Positions 31,461-40,284 of a stretch of 64,000 nt of DNA are shown here, piece by piece. The DNA comes from Cellulomonas sp. SG140 (GTDB lineage: Bacteria; Actinomycetota; Actinomycetes; Actinomycetales; Cellulomonadaceae): the NCBI RefSeq assembly GCF_025770785.1, contig NZ_JANZLA010000004.1, positions 1 through 64,000 of the forward strand, given 5' to 3'. The first letter of the stretch is position 1; the number at the start of each line of letters is the position of its first letter. The notes below the pieces were generated by a model. It was given only the letters and a program-made list of their open reading frames with translations. It searched no databases and was not told the DNA's origin. The position numbers and the translations under genes are program-made.

Positions 31461-33017
31461 ATGGCGGAGCTCACCACGGCCGGGGCGCCCCCCGTGCTGG
31501 AGGCCCGGGGCGTGAGCAAGTCGTTCCCGGGCGTCAAGGCACTCAGCGACGTCAGCCTCACGGTGCGCGCCGGCGAGGTGCACGCGCTGGTCGGCGAGAA
31601 CGGTGCCGGCAAGTCGACGCTGATCAAGATCCTCACCGGCGTGTACCAGTGCGACAGCGGGGAGCTGCGGCACCGCGGCGAGCCGGTGACGTTCGCGGAC
31701 CCGCGGGCGGCGCAGGCGGCCGGCATCAGCACCATCTACCAGGAGCTGGACCTGGTGCCGATGCAGAGCGCGGCGCGCAACCTGTATCTCGGCCGCGAGC
31801 CGCGCACCCGGTTGCGGCTGGTCGACTTCGCGCGGATGCGGCGCGAGGCGAACGCCCTGCTCGACGACTACCAGATCCGCGCCGACGTCGACGTGCCGCT
31901 GAACACCCTGGGCCTGGGCACGCAGCAGATGATCTCGGTGGCCCGGGCGGTCGCGCTGCGCGCGAACGTCGTGATCATGGACGAGCCCACCTCCTCGTTG
32001 GAGTCCCGCGAGGTGGAGACGCTGTTCGGGATCATCCGGCGGCTGCGGTCGGAGGGCGTGGCGATCGTCTACGTCAGCCACCGGCTGGACGAGCTGTACC
32101 GGATCTGCGACACGGTGTCCGTGCTGCGGGACGGCCGGCTGGTGCACACCGGTCCGATGGCGGAGCTGCCGCGGGTGCAGCTGGTCGCGACGATGCTCGG
32201 CCGGGAGCTGCAGACGGCGCTGCACCGCTCGGCGCCGGGGGGCGGCGACCGCATCGTCGCCGGCCCGCCCGTGCTGGAGCTGCGCGGGCTGACCCGTCGC
32301 AACCGTCTGCACGACGTCTCGTTCGAGGTGCACCGCGGCGAGGTCGTCGGGCTCGGCGGCCTGCTCGGCGCCGGCCGCAGCGAGACCGGCATGGCCGTGC
32401 TCGGTGCGCAGGAGCTCGACTCCGGCGCCGTGCTCGTGGAGGGCAAGCCGATCCGTACCGGGTCGCCGGGAGCGGCGATCGAGGCCGGCGTCGCGCTGCT
32501 GCCGGAGGACCGCAAGCTCGAGGGGATCCTGCCGAACCTGTCCATCCGCGACAACATCGCCATCGCGGCACTGCCCCGGATGTCCCGCCTCGGCCTGGTG
32601 TCCGACAAGCGGATCGACCAGCTCGTCGGGCACTTCATGGCCCGGCTGCACATCCGGGCGACCGGGCCCGGCCAGAAGGTCAGCACGTTGTCCGGCGGCA
32701 ACCAGCAGAAGGTGATGCTGGCGCGGTGGCTGTGCCTGAGCCCGCGCGTGCTGGTGCTCGACGAGCCGACGCGCGGCATCGACGTCGGGGCGAAGTTCGA
32801 GGTGCGTCAGACGATCGACGAGCTCGCCGCAGAAGGTCTCGCGGTGCTGCTGATCTCGTCCGAGACCGAGGAGCTGGTCGACGAGAGCGACCGGATCGTG
32901 GTGCTCAAGGACGGGGCCGTCGTCGCGGTGCTCGACGGCGACGACATCAGCGAGCACGACCTGGTGCAGGCGATCGCCGCAGTCCCGTCCCCTGAGGAGG
33001 ACCCCACCCGTGACTAG
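31461..33017 (+). CDS. Sugar ABC transporter ATP-binding protein (YtfR/RbsA-like)
   Basis: 518-residue duplicated ABC ATPase. Domain 1 has GENGAGKST and VVIMDEPTSSLE; domain 2 has the degenerate GLLGAGRSE and LSGGNQQKVMLARWL with VLVLDEPTRGIDVG. It powers import by the adjacent permeases. ATG 31461 is chosen for AGGGAG at 31447-31452 and because the conserved sequence starts just after. It overlaps the first permease gene by eight bases. The orphan ATPase at 26261 is a close paralogue along its whole length. Confidence 0.92.
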   Translation: MAELTTAGAPPVLEARGVSKSFPGVKALSDVSLTVRAGEVHALVGENGAGKSTLIKILTGVYQCDSGELRHRGEPVTFADPRAAQAAGISTIYQELDLVPMQSAARNLYLGREPRTRLRLVDFARMRREANALLDDYQIRADVDVPLNTLGLGTQQMISVARAVALRANVVIMDEPTSSLESREVETLFGIIRRLRSEGVAIVYVSHRLDELYRICDTVSVLRDGRLVHTGPMAELPRVQLVATMLGRELQTALHRSAPGGGDRIVAGPPVLELRGLTRRNRLHDVSFEVHRGEVVGLGGLLGAGRSETGMAVLGAQELDSGAVLVEGKPIRTGSPGAAIEAGVALLPEDRKLEGILPNLSIRDNIAIAALPRMSRLGLVSDKRIDQLVGHFMARLHIRATGPGQKVSTLSGGNQQKVMLARWLCLSPRVLVLDEPTRGIDVGAKFEVRQTIDELAAEGLAVLLISSETEELVDESDRIVVLKDGAVVAVLDGDDISEHDLVQAIAAVPSPEEDPTRD

Positions 33018-33987
33018 CCTGTCCACCGCGGTCGCCGGGACGGCGGCGAAGGCCGACCGCGCCACCGTGCTGCGCTGGACCAGGGACAACGGCGTGTACG
33101 TCGCCCTGGTGCTGATCGTCGTCTACAACGTGCTGTTCACCCCACGCTTCATCACCTGGGACAACCTCGACGTGCAGCTGGTGCTGTGCACCCGGATCGT
33201 CGTGGTGGCCCTCGGCATGGCGATGGTGATCGGGACGGCAGGCATCGACCTGTCCGTCGGCGCCGTGATGGCCCTGTCCGGCGCGCTGCTGGTGCAGTTC
33301 AGCGGCGTGCCGGGGGTCGGGGCGATCGCCCTGGCGCTGGTGATCGGCGGCCTGGTCGGGGTGCTGAACGGGTTCCTGGTCGGCGTCGTCGGGATCCAGC
33401 CGATCGTGGCGACCCTGGCGTTCCTGTTCGCCGGCCGGAGCATCGCGCAGCTGCTGCTGGCCGGCAAGAACCCGAGCATCCACGACAAGGTGATCCTGGG
33501 CATCTCCTCCGGCCACGTGCTCGGGGTGAACGGCCTGATCATCGCGGCGCTGGTCGCCGTCGGGCTCGTCGCGTTCACCGTCCGGCGGACCAGCTTCGGC
33601 CGGCAGCTGCTGGCCGTCGGGGACAACGCTCGGGCGTCGTACCTGTCGGGGGTTCCCGTGCGACGCACGCTGATCGGCGTCTACGTGCTCAGCGGGGTGC
33701 TGGCGGCGTGGGCCGGCGTGATGGACACCGCGTCGATCACCTCGGCGAACGCCCTGTCCAGCGGGCTGAACTACGAGCTGTTCGCCATCACCGCGGTCGT
33801 GGTGGGCGGGACGCCGCTCACCGGCGGACGGGTCAGGGTGGTCGGCACGGTGGCCGCCGCGATCCTCATGCAGCTGCTGCGCAGCACGCTGATCTTCCAC
33901 TCGGCGACGGACGCGGTGTCCCAGATGGTCACCGCCGTCGTCATCGTCGGCGCCGTCTACATCCAGCGAGTGAGGGCACGCGCATGA
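33010..33987 (+). CDS. Sugar ABC transporter permease (YtfT/RbsC-like)
   Basis: 325-residue integral membrane protein with 8-10 hydrophobic helices and the BPD_transp_2 hallmarks GTAGIDLSVGAVMALSG and FAITAVVVGGTPLTGG. GTG 33010 is preceded by GAGGAGG in the end of the ATPase gene. It forms the membrane channel with the next permease as a heterodimer, as in YtfT-YjfF. The stop overlaps the next start by four bases. Confidence 0.9.
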   Translation: MTSLSTAVAGTAAKADRATVLRWTRDNGVYVALVLIVVYNVLFTPRFITWDNLDVQLVLCTRIVVVALGMAMVIGTAGIDLSVGAVMALSGALLVQFSGVPGVGAIALALVIGGLVGVLNGFLVGVVGIQPIVATLAFLFAGRSIAQLLLAGKNPSIHDKVILGISSGHVLGVNGLIIAALVAVGLVAFTVRRTSFGRQLLAVGDNARASYLSGVPVRRTLIGVYVLSGVLAAWAGVMDTASITSANALSSGLNYELFAITAVVVGGTPLTGGRVRVVGTVAAAILMQLLRSTLIFHSATDAVSQMVTAVVIVGAVYIQRVRARA

Positions 33988-35030
33988 GCACCACCGCACC
34001 GACGGGCGTCCCCGACGGCCCCGCCACCGCCGGCACCGGCCTGGCGGCGCGCCCGGTGGAACCCGTCGCCGCCACCGGGTCCCGCGTCGCGGCGGCGCTG
34101 CAGCGCAACGGGGTGGCGGCCTTCGCCGCGCTGGCGCTGCTGGTGCTGGTCGGCTCGGTGATCTGGCCGAGCTTCCACACCCTGGACAACCTGCGGAACA
34201 CGGTCCTGGGCAACTCGTACATCGGGATCGTCGCCATCGGCATGACACTCGTGATCATCACCGGCGGGATCGACCTGTCGGTCGGCTCCGTCTTCGCCCT
34301 CGGCGGCGTGGTCGGCGTGTACGTCAGCAACCAGGCGGGACCGGCCGCCGCCGTGCTGGCGACGGTGGTGGCGTGCGGGCTGATCGGCCTGATCAACGGC
34401 ATGCTGATCGGCTACGCCCGGATGGCGCCCTTCATCGTCACGCTCGCGACGCTGTTCGGGGTCCGCGGGCTGGTGTACCAGCTGACCGGGGCCGGTGCCC
34501 GGACGTACTCGGTGCCGAGCGACTCCTTCTTCGCGCACCTGGGCACCGGGGTGTTCCTGACGATCGGCTACCCGGTGCTGATCGCGATCGCGCTGTACGT
34601 GGTGTTCCACGTGGTGCTCGAGCGGACACCGTTCGGCCTGACCACCCTGGCCATCGGCGGTGGTGAGGACGCCGCCGTGCTGATGGGGCTGAAGGTGCGC
34701 CGCACCAAGGTCAGCCTCTACGTCGTCTCCGCGGCGCTCGCGGGCGTGGCCGGGATGCTGCAGGCCGCCCAGCTGGTGTCCGCCAGCCCGATCATCGCCA
34801 CCGGGTACGAGCTGCAGGCGATCGCCGCGGTGGTGATCGGCGGGACGCTGCTGACCGGAGGTGCCGGCTCGCTGATCGGTACGGCCGCCGGCGTGCTGCT
34901 GCTGGGCACGATCAACGCGTTCATCCGCGAGCTGCAGCTCGACTCGACTTGGAACAACGTGGTCAGCGGGGCGTTCCTGGTCACGGTCGTGGTGGTGCAG
35001 CGGCTGCTGAACTACCGCCGGGCCGACTGA
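33984..35030 (+). CDS. Sugar ABC transporter permease (YjfF-like)
   Basis: 348 residues. A cytoplasmic Pro/Ala/Thr N-terminus of about 40 residues is followed by 8-10 membrane helices. Motifs are ITGGIDLSVGSVFALGG, RMAPFIVTLATLFGVRGLVYQLTG and IAAVVIGGTLLTGGAGSLIGT. ATG 33984 lies inside the previous stop (ATGA). It is the last gene of the importer and converges with the gene ending at 35047, with only 16 bases between. Confidence 0.9.
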   Translation: MSTTAPTGVPDGPATAGTGLAARPVEPVAATGSRVAAALQRNGVAAFAALALLVLVGSVIWPSFHTLDNLRNTVLGNSYIGIVAIGMTLVIITGGIDLSVGSVFALGGVVGVYVSNQAGPAAAVLATVVACGLIGLINGMLIGYARMAPFIVTLATLFGVRGLVYQLTGAGARTYSVPSDSFFAHLGTGVFLTIGYPVLIAIALYVVFHVVLERTPFGLTTLAIGGGEDAAVLMGLKVRRTKVSLYVVSAALAGVAGMLQAAQLVSASPIIATGYELQAIAAVVIGGTLLTGGAGSLIGTAAGVLLLGTINAFIRELQLDSTWNNVVSGAFLVTVVVVQRLLNYRRAD

Positions 35031-35046
35031 GCCCGCGGTCCGGCGA

Positions 35047-35622
35047 TCAGCCGCGGCGGTACGCCGCCCCGCGCGCGGTGATGTCCGCGAGCACCTCTGC
35101 CGGGTACACGTCCTCGGGCTCGATGGTGACCGGACCCTCCTCCAGCGTGGCCCAGTGCCACGTCGGCTGGACGGTCGGCTGGCCGCCCTCCAGCCCGAGG
35201 CGCAGGTCGAGCAGCACCGCGTAGCGGTACCCGAACCGCCGCTGGATCGCCGTCGCGCGGCCGAAGTCGCCGGCGGTCGACCCGCGGGTGGCGTGGTCGG
35301 CGGTGAGCTCGAGGATCAGCAGGTTCTCCTCCGGGCCGAGGTGGCCGCGGCGGTGCACGATCAGGTCGGGGATGCGCCGACCCTCGGAGTCCGCGTCCTC
35401 GAGCCGGACCGCCTTCTCCAGGGCCATCGCCGACCGGTCGTACTCCGCGTCGATGTCCCAGGCGTTCTCGATCATCGGCCGCAGGTACCAGCCGAGGTGG
35501 AAGGCGATGGTGCGTTCCGAGGCGCTGCTGGTGCCGCTCGACGGGGTGAACAGCGTCCACTCGTTGGCGATCGTGTTGGTCAGCGCGATGCGCACGCGTG
35601 CCTGAAGGTCTCCCAGCTGCAT
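35047..35622 (-). CDS. Hypothetical protein, PD-(D/E)xK-like fold with altered catalytic residue
   Basis: 191 residues, no signal or membrane helix. RRIPDLIVHRRG followed by NLLILELTADH resembles the PD...(D/E)xK core of small nuclease-like proteins found as lone hypothetical genes, but the expected Lys after Glu-Leu is Thr, so catalysis is doubtful. The C-terminus has YRYAVLLDLRLG and WHWATLEEG. ATG 35622 is preferred over a start at 35715, since the extra 31 residues are Arg/Cys-rich and unconserved-looking. It sits at the right end of the accessory block. Function unknown. Confidence 0.6.
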   Translation of the reverse strand: MQLGDLQARVRIALTNTIANEWTLFTPSSGTSSASERTIAFHLGWYLRPMIENAWDIDAEYDRSAMALEKAVRLEDADSEGRRIPDLIVHRRGHLGPEENLLILELTADHATRGSTAGDFGRATAIQRRFGYRYAVLLDLRLGLEGGQPTVQPTWHWATLEEGPVTIEPEDVYPAEVLADITARGAAYRRG

Positions 35623-35719
35623 GGCCAGACGGTACCGCGCGGACGTCCGGCATCTGGTGGGTTGTCCACGCAGATGTCCGCAGATGGCAAAAGGACGGTC
35701 AGGAGATGCCCACATCTGC

Positions 35720-35765
35720 GACGAACGGCGGGGCCCCGGACACCCGGGACCCCGCCGTTTCGTCG
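35720..35765. terminator. Bidirectional intrinsic terminator-like hairpin
   Basis: Nearly perfect stem of about 19 bp (35720-35739 with 35744-35765, one mismatch and one bulged A) around an ACAC loop, followed by TTTCGTC on the plus strand. It lies 21 bases beyond the stop of the leftward gene at 35787. Confidence 0.7.
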
Positions 35766-35786
35766 TGCTGCCTTCGGGGCGAGCGA

Positions 35787-36611
35787 TCAGATGTCGCCCG
35801 AGGGGTTGTCCTTCTCCACCGCGTCCTCGGTCGCGTCGGCGACGTCCTCCGCCTTGCTGGCCGTGCGGCGGGTGACCTTCTTGGCCGCCTCCTCGGCGGA
35901 GGCGCGGGCCTCGTCGAGCTTCTCTGCCGCCTTGCGCGTCGCCTCGCGGCTCTTCGCCACCGCCGAGCCGGCCGCCTCACCCACGGCGTCGGCGGCGTCC
36001 CCCACGGCATCGGTCACGGAGGCGCGCACGTCGTGCGTGTGGGTGTGCAGCGCGTCCGCCCCGGTGCCCCCGGTCGGGTCGGTGGGCTCCCACGGCTCGG
36101 CCCAGGGGTCTACGGTCGACCGGGACCGGAACCAGGCCGCACCGGCCGCACCGGCACCGACGAGCAGGCCGACCACCATGAACGTGCTCAGACCCTTGTG
36201 CGACTTCTTCGGCGGTGTCACGTGGACCTGCTTCTTCAGCTCGGCCGCGTTCGCCTTGGCGACCTCCGCCGCGGTGTCGGCAGCCTTGACCGCCGCCGCA
36301 CCCGCCTTCTCCGCCGCCTCGTTCAGGGCGGTGACCAGGCGCGGGATCAGCTCGTCCACCAGCTTGTCGTGCGCGGTGTCGATCGCCGGCGCCGCCTTCT
36401 CGGCAGCCTTCTCCACGCGCGGTGCCGCGGCCTTGACGCTCTCGTTGTAGGCGTTCTCGAGGCGCGGCATCAGCCAGTCGATGAAGGCCTCCACCCGAGG
36501 CGTCGTCCACTCCTTGGCGTGCACGGCGGCGCCCGTCAGCGTGGCGCCGAGGTCGGCTGCCTGCTCCTTCAGCTTGTCGGGGTCAACGTCGAGCTTGCTG
36601 TGCTTCGTCAT
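35787..36611 (-). CDS. Ala/Lys-rich single-pass membrane protein in the cwsA position
   Basis: 274 residues. Residues 1-135 are an amphipathic, Ala/Glu/Lys-rich helical region likely to form coiled coils (AEKAGAAAVKAADTAAEVAKA). One membrane helix follows (GLSTFMVVGLLVGAGAAGAAW, about 140-160), then an acidic stretch and a second Ala/Glu/Lys helical tail. ATG 36611 has GGGAG nearby. In mycobacteria the leftward gene before ppiA is cwsA (CrgA/Wag31 partner); position and single helix fit, but sequence similarity to CwsA cannot be claimed from reading alone. It is divergent from ppiA. Confidence 0.65.
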   Translation of the reverse strand: MTKHSKLDVDPDKLKEQAADLGATLTGAAVHAKEWTTPRVEAFIDWLMPRLENAYNESVKAAAPRVEKAAEKAAPAIDTAHDKLVDELIPRLVTALNEAAEKAGAAAVKAADTAAEVAKANAAELKKQVHVTPPKKSHKGLSTFMVVGLLVGAGAAGAAWFRSRSTVDPWAEPWEPTDPTGGTGADALHTHTHDVRASVTDAVGDAADAVGEAAGSAVAKSREATRKAAEKLDEARASAEEAAKKVTRRTASKAEDVADATEDAVEKDNPSGDI

Positions 36612-36711
36612 CTGCCACTCCCGGACGTCGTTGCTGGTCTCGAGGCTGTGACCTCCCACTCTGCCACCGCGGGCCCCGCTGCGCAGGAGGGCTCCGTGCG
36701 AGACTGGGGCC

Positions 36712-37248
36712 ATGTTTGCGACCCTGCACACCACCGCCGGCGACATCCGTGTCGAGCTGTTCCCCAACCACGCACCGCGCACCGTGGCGAACTTCACCGG
36801 GCTGTCCACCGGCTCCCAGGAGTGGACGGACCCGAGCGGCGTCACGCGCACCGATCCCCTGTACAAGGGCGTGATCTTCCACCGCGTCATCCCGGGCTTC
36901 ATGATCCAGGGCGGTGACCCGCAGGGCACCGGCCGCGGCGGCCCGGGCTACAACTTCGACGACGAGATCCACCCCGAGCTGACCTTCTCCGAGCCGTACG
37001 TGCTGGCGATGGCCAACGCGGGCAAGCGCCTCGACCCGGTCACCGGGAAGATGGGTGGCACCAACGGCTCGCAGTTCTTCATCTCTGTCGCGCCGACGCC
37101 CTGGCTGAACGGCAAGCACACCATCTTCGGCAAGGTGGCCGACGACGCGAGCAAGGCCGTGGTCGACGCCATCGCCACCACCCCGACCCGACCGGGCGAC
37201 CGTCCCGTGCAGGACGTGGTGATCGACTCCATCACCGTCGAGGACTGA
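36712..37248 (+). CDS. ppiA: Peptidyl-prolyl cis-trans isomerase, cyclophilin type
   Basis: 178-residue cytoplasmic cyclophilin. It begins MFATLHTTAGDIRVELFPNHAPRTVANF and contains the catalytic VIFHRVIPGFMIQGGDP, NGSQFFISVAPTPWLNGKHTIFGKV. It has no signal peptide. The gene is the equivalent of mycobacterial ppiA, followed immediately by the rhomboid gene whose best translation start lies two bases after its stop. Confidence 0.96.
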   Translation: MFATLHTTAGDIRVELFPNHAPRTVANFTGLSTGSQEWTDPSGVTRTDPLYKGVIFHRVIPGFMIQGGDPQGTGRGGPGYNFDDEIHPELTFSEPYVLAMANAGKRLDPVTGKMGGTNGSQFFISVAPTPWLNGKHTIFGKVADDASKAVVDAIATTPTRPGDRPVQDVVIDSITVED

Positions 37249-37295
37249 CCATCACCACTCCCGACCCGACAGGCGCCGGAACCGCGGCGCCCCCG

Positions 37296-38114
37296 GTGTG
37301 CCCGCGGCACCCCGACCGGATCAGCTACGTGCGCTGCCAGCGCTGCGGGCGCCCCGTGTGCCCGCAGTGCCAGCGACCGGCGGCGGTCGGGGTGCACTGC
37401 GTGGACTGCGTCGCGGAAGCGAACCGCGCGGTGCCGGCCCGCCGGACGGTGCTCGGGGGTCGGGTGCGGGACGGGCGACCGCTGGTCACGTTCACGCTGA
37501 TCGGGCTGAACGCGCTCAGCTACCTGCTGCAGCTGACGACGCCCGGCTGGACGGGGCGGTGGTGGTTCGCGCCGGTGCTCGGTGCGTCGCAGCCCTACCG
37601 GTTCCTGACCGCGGCGTTCCTGCACTCGCCGACGAGCTTCCTGCACATCGTGTTCAACATGGTGGCCCTGTGGACGGTCGGACCGCTGCTCGAGCAGCTG
37701 CTCGGCCGCGCCCGGTACCTGACGTTGTACCTGATGGCGGCGGTTGGCGGGTCCGTCGGCGCGGTGCTGCTGGCGCCGGTGACGCACAGCTGGAACGTGG
37801 CCATGGTCGGCGCGTCAGGAGCGGTGTTCGGGCTGTTCGGCGCGATCCTCGTGGTGCTGCGGCGGGTGGGCGCGGACGCCCGCGGGATCCTCGGCGTCAT
37901 CGTGGTCAACCTGGTGATCAGCTTCATCCCCGGGCTCGGGATCGCCTGGCAGGCGCACGTCGGCGGCCTCGTCGTCGGGCTGGTCCTGGCCTTCGCCTAC
38001 GCGCACGCCCCCGCACCGCGTCGGCGGCTCGTCGCCGTGGTGGCCCCGGTCGTGGTCGGTGTCCTGCTGGTCGCGTCGACCGTCCTCACCTACCGGGCGG
38101 TCGGTCTGCTCTGA
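37296..38114 (+). CDS. Rhomboid-family intramembrane serine protease with N-terminal Cys-rich domain
   Basis: 272 residues from GTG 37296. The N-terminal 40 residues hold Cys/His pairs (C2, H5, C14, C17, C22, C25, C35, C38) like a B-box-type zinc finger. Six or seven membrane helices follow, with catalytic Ser in GASGAVFGLFG (S174) and His in WQAHVGGLVVG (H221), and the helix-2 HIVFNM. GTG 37296 has no ribosome site; an ATC codon at 37251 is six bases after GAGGA, in frame, and would add ITTPDPTGAGTAAPP, close to the common MTTP-type beginning of relatives, so the true start may be that rare codon. Confidence 0.88.
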   Translation: MCPRHPDRISYVRCQRCGRPVCPQCQRPAAVGVHCVDCVAEANRAVPARRTVLGGRVRDGRPLVTFTLIGLNALSYLLQLTTPGWTGRWWFAPVLGASQPYRFLTAAFLHSPTSFLHIVFNMVALWTVGPLLEQLLGRARYLTLYLMAAVGGSVGAVLLAPVTHSWNVAMVGASGAVFGLFGAILVVLRRVGADARGILGVIVVNLVISFIPGLGIAWQAHVGGLVVGLVLAFAYAHAPAPRRRLVAVVAPVVVGVLLVASTVLTYRAVGLL

Positions 38115-38155
38115 GCCGTCCACAGGCTGTGACCTGCGGAATGACATCGGTGTAG

Positions 38156-38189
38156 TTTTCCACAGGGTTGTTCACCACTGGGGACAACC
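38156..38189. repeat. Inverted DnaA-box-like pair between rhomboid gene and crgA
   Basis: TTTTCCACAGGGTTG (38156-38170), a seven-base spacer, and CTGGGGACAACC (38178-38189). The same arrangement with an eight-base spacer occurs in oriC at 14939-14973. It lies in the convergent space between two genes. Confidence 0.6.
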
Positions 38190-38221
38190 GACCCGACGGA
38201 CCGCCGCACTCAGCGGGTCGC

Positions 38222-38479
38222 TCAGCGCCAGCGGGTGGTCATCCCGAAGCCGACCAGGATCAGCCCGAAGCCGCACGCGAGGTTCCACTGGCCGATCGCG
38301 GGGATCGGGTACGTGTGGCCGCTCTGCGCGGTCAGGTACGTCACCACGATCCAGGCCAGCCCGACCACCATCAGCCCGAGCATCACCGGCACGAACCACG
38401 GCGGGTTCGGCTTGCGCGGGACAGCCTTCCCGGGGGGCGGCGTGTACGCGACCTTCTTCCGCGACCTCGACTCAGGCAC
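38222..38479 (-). CDS. crgA: Cell division protein CrgA
   Basis: 85-residue membrane protein of the actinobacterial divisome that interacts with FtsZ-ring and septal peptidoglycan proteins. It starts PESRSRKKVAYTPPP and has two membrane helices (about 31-50 and 64-81), joined by TAQSGHTYPIPAIGQWN, ending MTTRWR. GTG 38479 has AAGGAG nine bases upstream. It is the only leftward gene in this group and converges with the rhomboid gene. Confidence 0.95.
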   Translation of the reverse strand: MPESRSRKKVAYTPPPGKAVPRKPNPPWFVPVMLGLMVVGLAWIVVTYLTAQSGHTYPIPAIGQWNLACGFGLILVGFGMTTRWR

Positions 38480-38675
38480 GTCCGGGTGCTCCTTCAGGCG
38501 ATGGGTGCCCGCCGCGCCCGTGGCCGTCGCAGGCCGGTGGCCGAGGCGGAACCGGGGGCCGTCGCCCGTGCTGCCGTGCTCGAGGAGAGCCGCACAGACC
38601 GGGCGCAACGTGACCTAGCCTAGACGGTGCACGCCGCCGGACCGCGTGCACCCGGCCCGTCACCAGGAGCGTTGC

Positions 38676-39476
38676 GTGAGCGACCGCCCGCACCGCCTGC
38701 GCCTGCCGCGCGGCAGCGTGTCCGTCGGCGTGGTGCTGATGCTCTCTGCGGTGCTGTTCTCCATGTCGGCACGCAGCGCGGCGGGGTCGATCTCACGGCA
38801 CCCCACGGACCTGCGGGGTCTGACGCAGGCGGAGTCGGACAAGGTCGCGCGGCTGTCGGCGCAGGTGGACGAGCTGCGCTCCGAGGTGGACGTGCTGACG
38901 GCGCAGAGCGCCCTGCCCGGGGTGTCGGCGGACGCCGTGGGGACGGGCTACCTGGTGGCCGGCGGTGGTGTGCCGGTCAGCGGCACCGGGCTGACGGTCC
39001 AGCTGAACGACGCCCCGGCGGACTCCCCCCGGCGCGGCAACGTCAGCCCCGACGTGCTGGTGGTGCACCAGCAGGACCTGCAGGCCGTGATGAACGCGCT
39101 GTGGGCGGGTGGCGCCGAGGCGATGGAGCTGCAGGACCAGCGGGTCGTGTCGACCAGCGCCTTCCGCTGCGTCGGCAACGTGCTGCGGCTGCACGGTCGC
39201 GTCTACTCACCGCCGTACACCGTCCGGGCGATCGGCGACCCGCACAAGCTCCAGGCGGCGCTCGACCAGGCGCCGGCCGTACGCGCCTACGTCCGCGACT
39301 CCATCCAGGTGGGCCTCGGGTGGCAGGTCAACGAGTCGTCCTGGCTGCAGCTGCCCGCCTACTCCGCCACGGACCTGACGTACGCCTCGGTGCCGGCCGG
39401 GGTGCAGGTGCTGCCCGGCCTGCCGGAGCCGTCCGCGACGAGCGGGACGGCCAGCCGCCGTGGGGCTGCCGGATGA
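38676..39476 (+). CDS. DUF881 family protein
   Basis: 266 residues from GTG 38676 (AGGAG eight bases upstream). One N-terminal membrane helix (about 15-40), a short coiled coil (VARLSAQVDELRSEVDVLTAQ), then the DUF881 domain with GLTVQLNDAP, VLVVHQQDLQAVMNALWAGGAEAMELQDQRVVSTSAFRC split by short variable stretches, ending PGLPEPS. DUF881 proteins are linked by position to division genes in Firmicutes and actinobacteria. It is followed 16 bases later by srtE. Confidence 0.9.
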   Translation: MSDRPHRLRLPRGSVSVGVVLMLSAVLFSMSARSAAGSISRHPTDLRGLTQAESDKVARLSAQVDELRSEVDVLTAQSALPGVSADAVGTGYLVAGGGVPVSGTGLTVQLNDAPADSPRRGNVSPDVLVVHQQDLQAVMNALWAGGAEAMELQDQRVVSTSAFRCVGNVLRLHGRVYSPPYTVRAIGDPHKLQAALDQAPAVRAYVRDSIQVGLGWQVNESSWLQLPAYSATDLTYASVPAGVQVLPGLPEPSATSGTASRRGAAG

Positions 39477-39492
39477 CGGCCGGGGCGAGCGC

Positions 39493-40284
39493 ATGACCAC
39501 CGACGTCGTCCCCCGGCGCACAGCCCGTCGAGCCGCCCGTCGGCACGGGCTGGTGTGGGGCGCCGTCGGCGTGCTCGGCGAGGTGCTGCTGACGGTCGGC
39601 GTGCTGCTGCTCGGGTTCCTCGCGTGGCAGCTGTGGTGGACCGACGTGCAGGGGAACGCGGGACAGGCGCGTGTGGTGCAGTCGCTGGCGTGGGCCACGC
39701 CCGTGCCGACCAGCGCTCCCAGCGCAGCGGCGGGTGCGACGGCGGTCGTGGGGCCGAAGGTGGCGACGCCGCGGCACGACGACCCGCCCGTGCTGGCCGA
39801 ACCGGGGCACGCGACGACGTTCGCCACGCTGCAGGTGCCCCGGTGGGCCGGTGAGCCGGAACGCCCGATCAGCGAGGGCACCGACCGCGCCACCGTGCTC
39901 GACGTGCTCGGCATCGGGCACTACCAGGGGACCGCGATGCCGGGTGCCGTCGGGAACTTCGCCGTCGCCGGCCACCGCACCACGTTCGGCAAGCCGTTCA
40001 ACCGGATCGCCGAGCTGCAGGTGGGCGACGCGCTCGTCGTGCGCACCAAGGACGCCTGGTACGTGTACAAGGTCGCGTCCACGGAGATCGTGTACCCGCA
40101 CCAGACCGAGGTCATCGCGCCGGTGCCGGACAAGCCGGGTGCGACCCCGACGGCCCGGTCGATCACCATGACCACCTGCACGCCGATGTACTCCGCCGCC
40201 CAGCGCTACGTGGTGCACGGCGTGCTGGACTACTGGGCGCCGGCCTCCGACGGGGTGCCGGCCGAGCTGCTCGGGAGCGCATGA
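39493..40284 (+). CDS. srtE: Class E sortase
   Basis: 263-residue membrane-anchored cysteine transpeptidase that attaches LAXTG-type proteins to peptidoglycan in high-GC Gram-positives. It has one N-terminal membrane helix (about 28-48), then the catalytic His in AVAGHRTTFG (H161), Cys in MTTCTPMYS (C229) and Arg in QRYVVHG (R238). ATG 39493 is taken after GGGGCGAG; a GTG at 39460 is less likely. The stop overlaps the next small gene. Position before pabA is conserved. Confidence 0.93.
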   Translation: MTTDVVPRRTARRAARRHGLVWGAVGVLGEVLLTVGVLLLGFLAWQLWWTDVQGNAGQARVVQSLAWATPVPTSAPSAAAGATAVVGPKVATPRHDDPPVLAEPGHATTFATLQVPRWAGEPERPISEGTDRATVLDVLGIGHYQGTAMPGAVGNFAVAGHRTTFGKPFNRIAELQVGDALVVRTKDAWYVYKVASTEIVYPHQTEVIAPVPDKPGATPTARSITMTTCTPMYSAAQRYVVHGVLDYWAPASDGVPAELLGSA

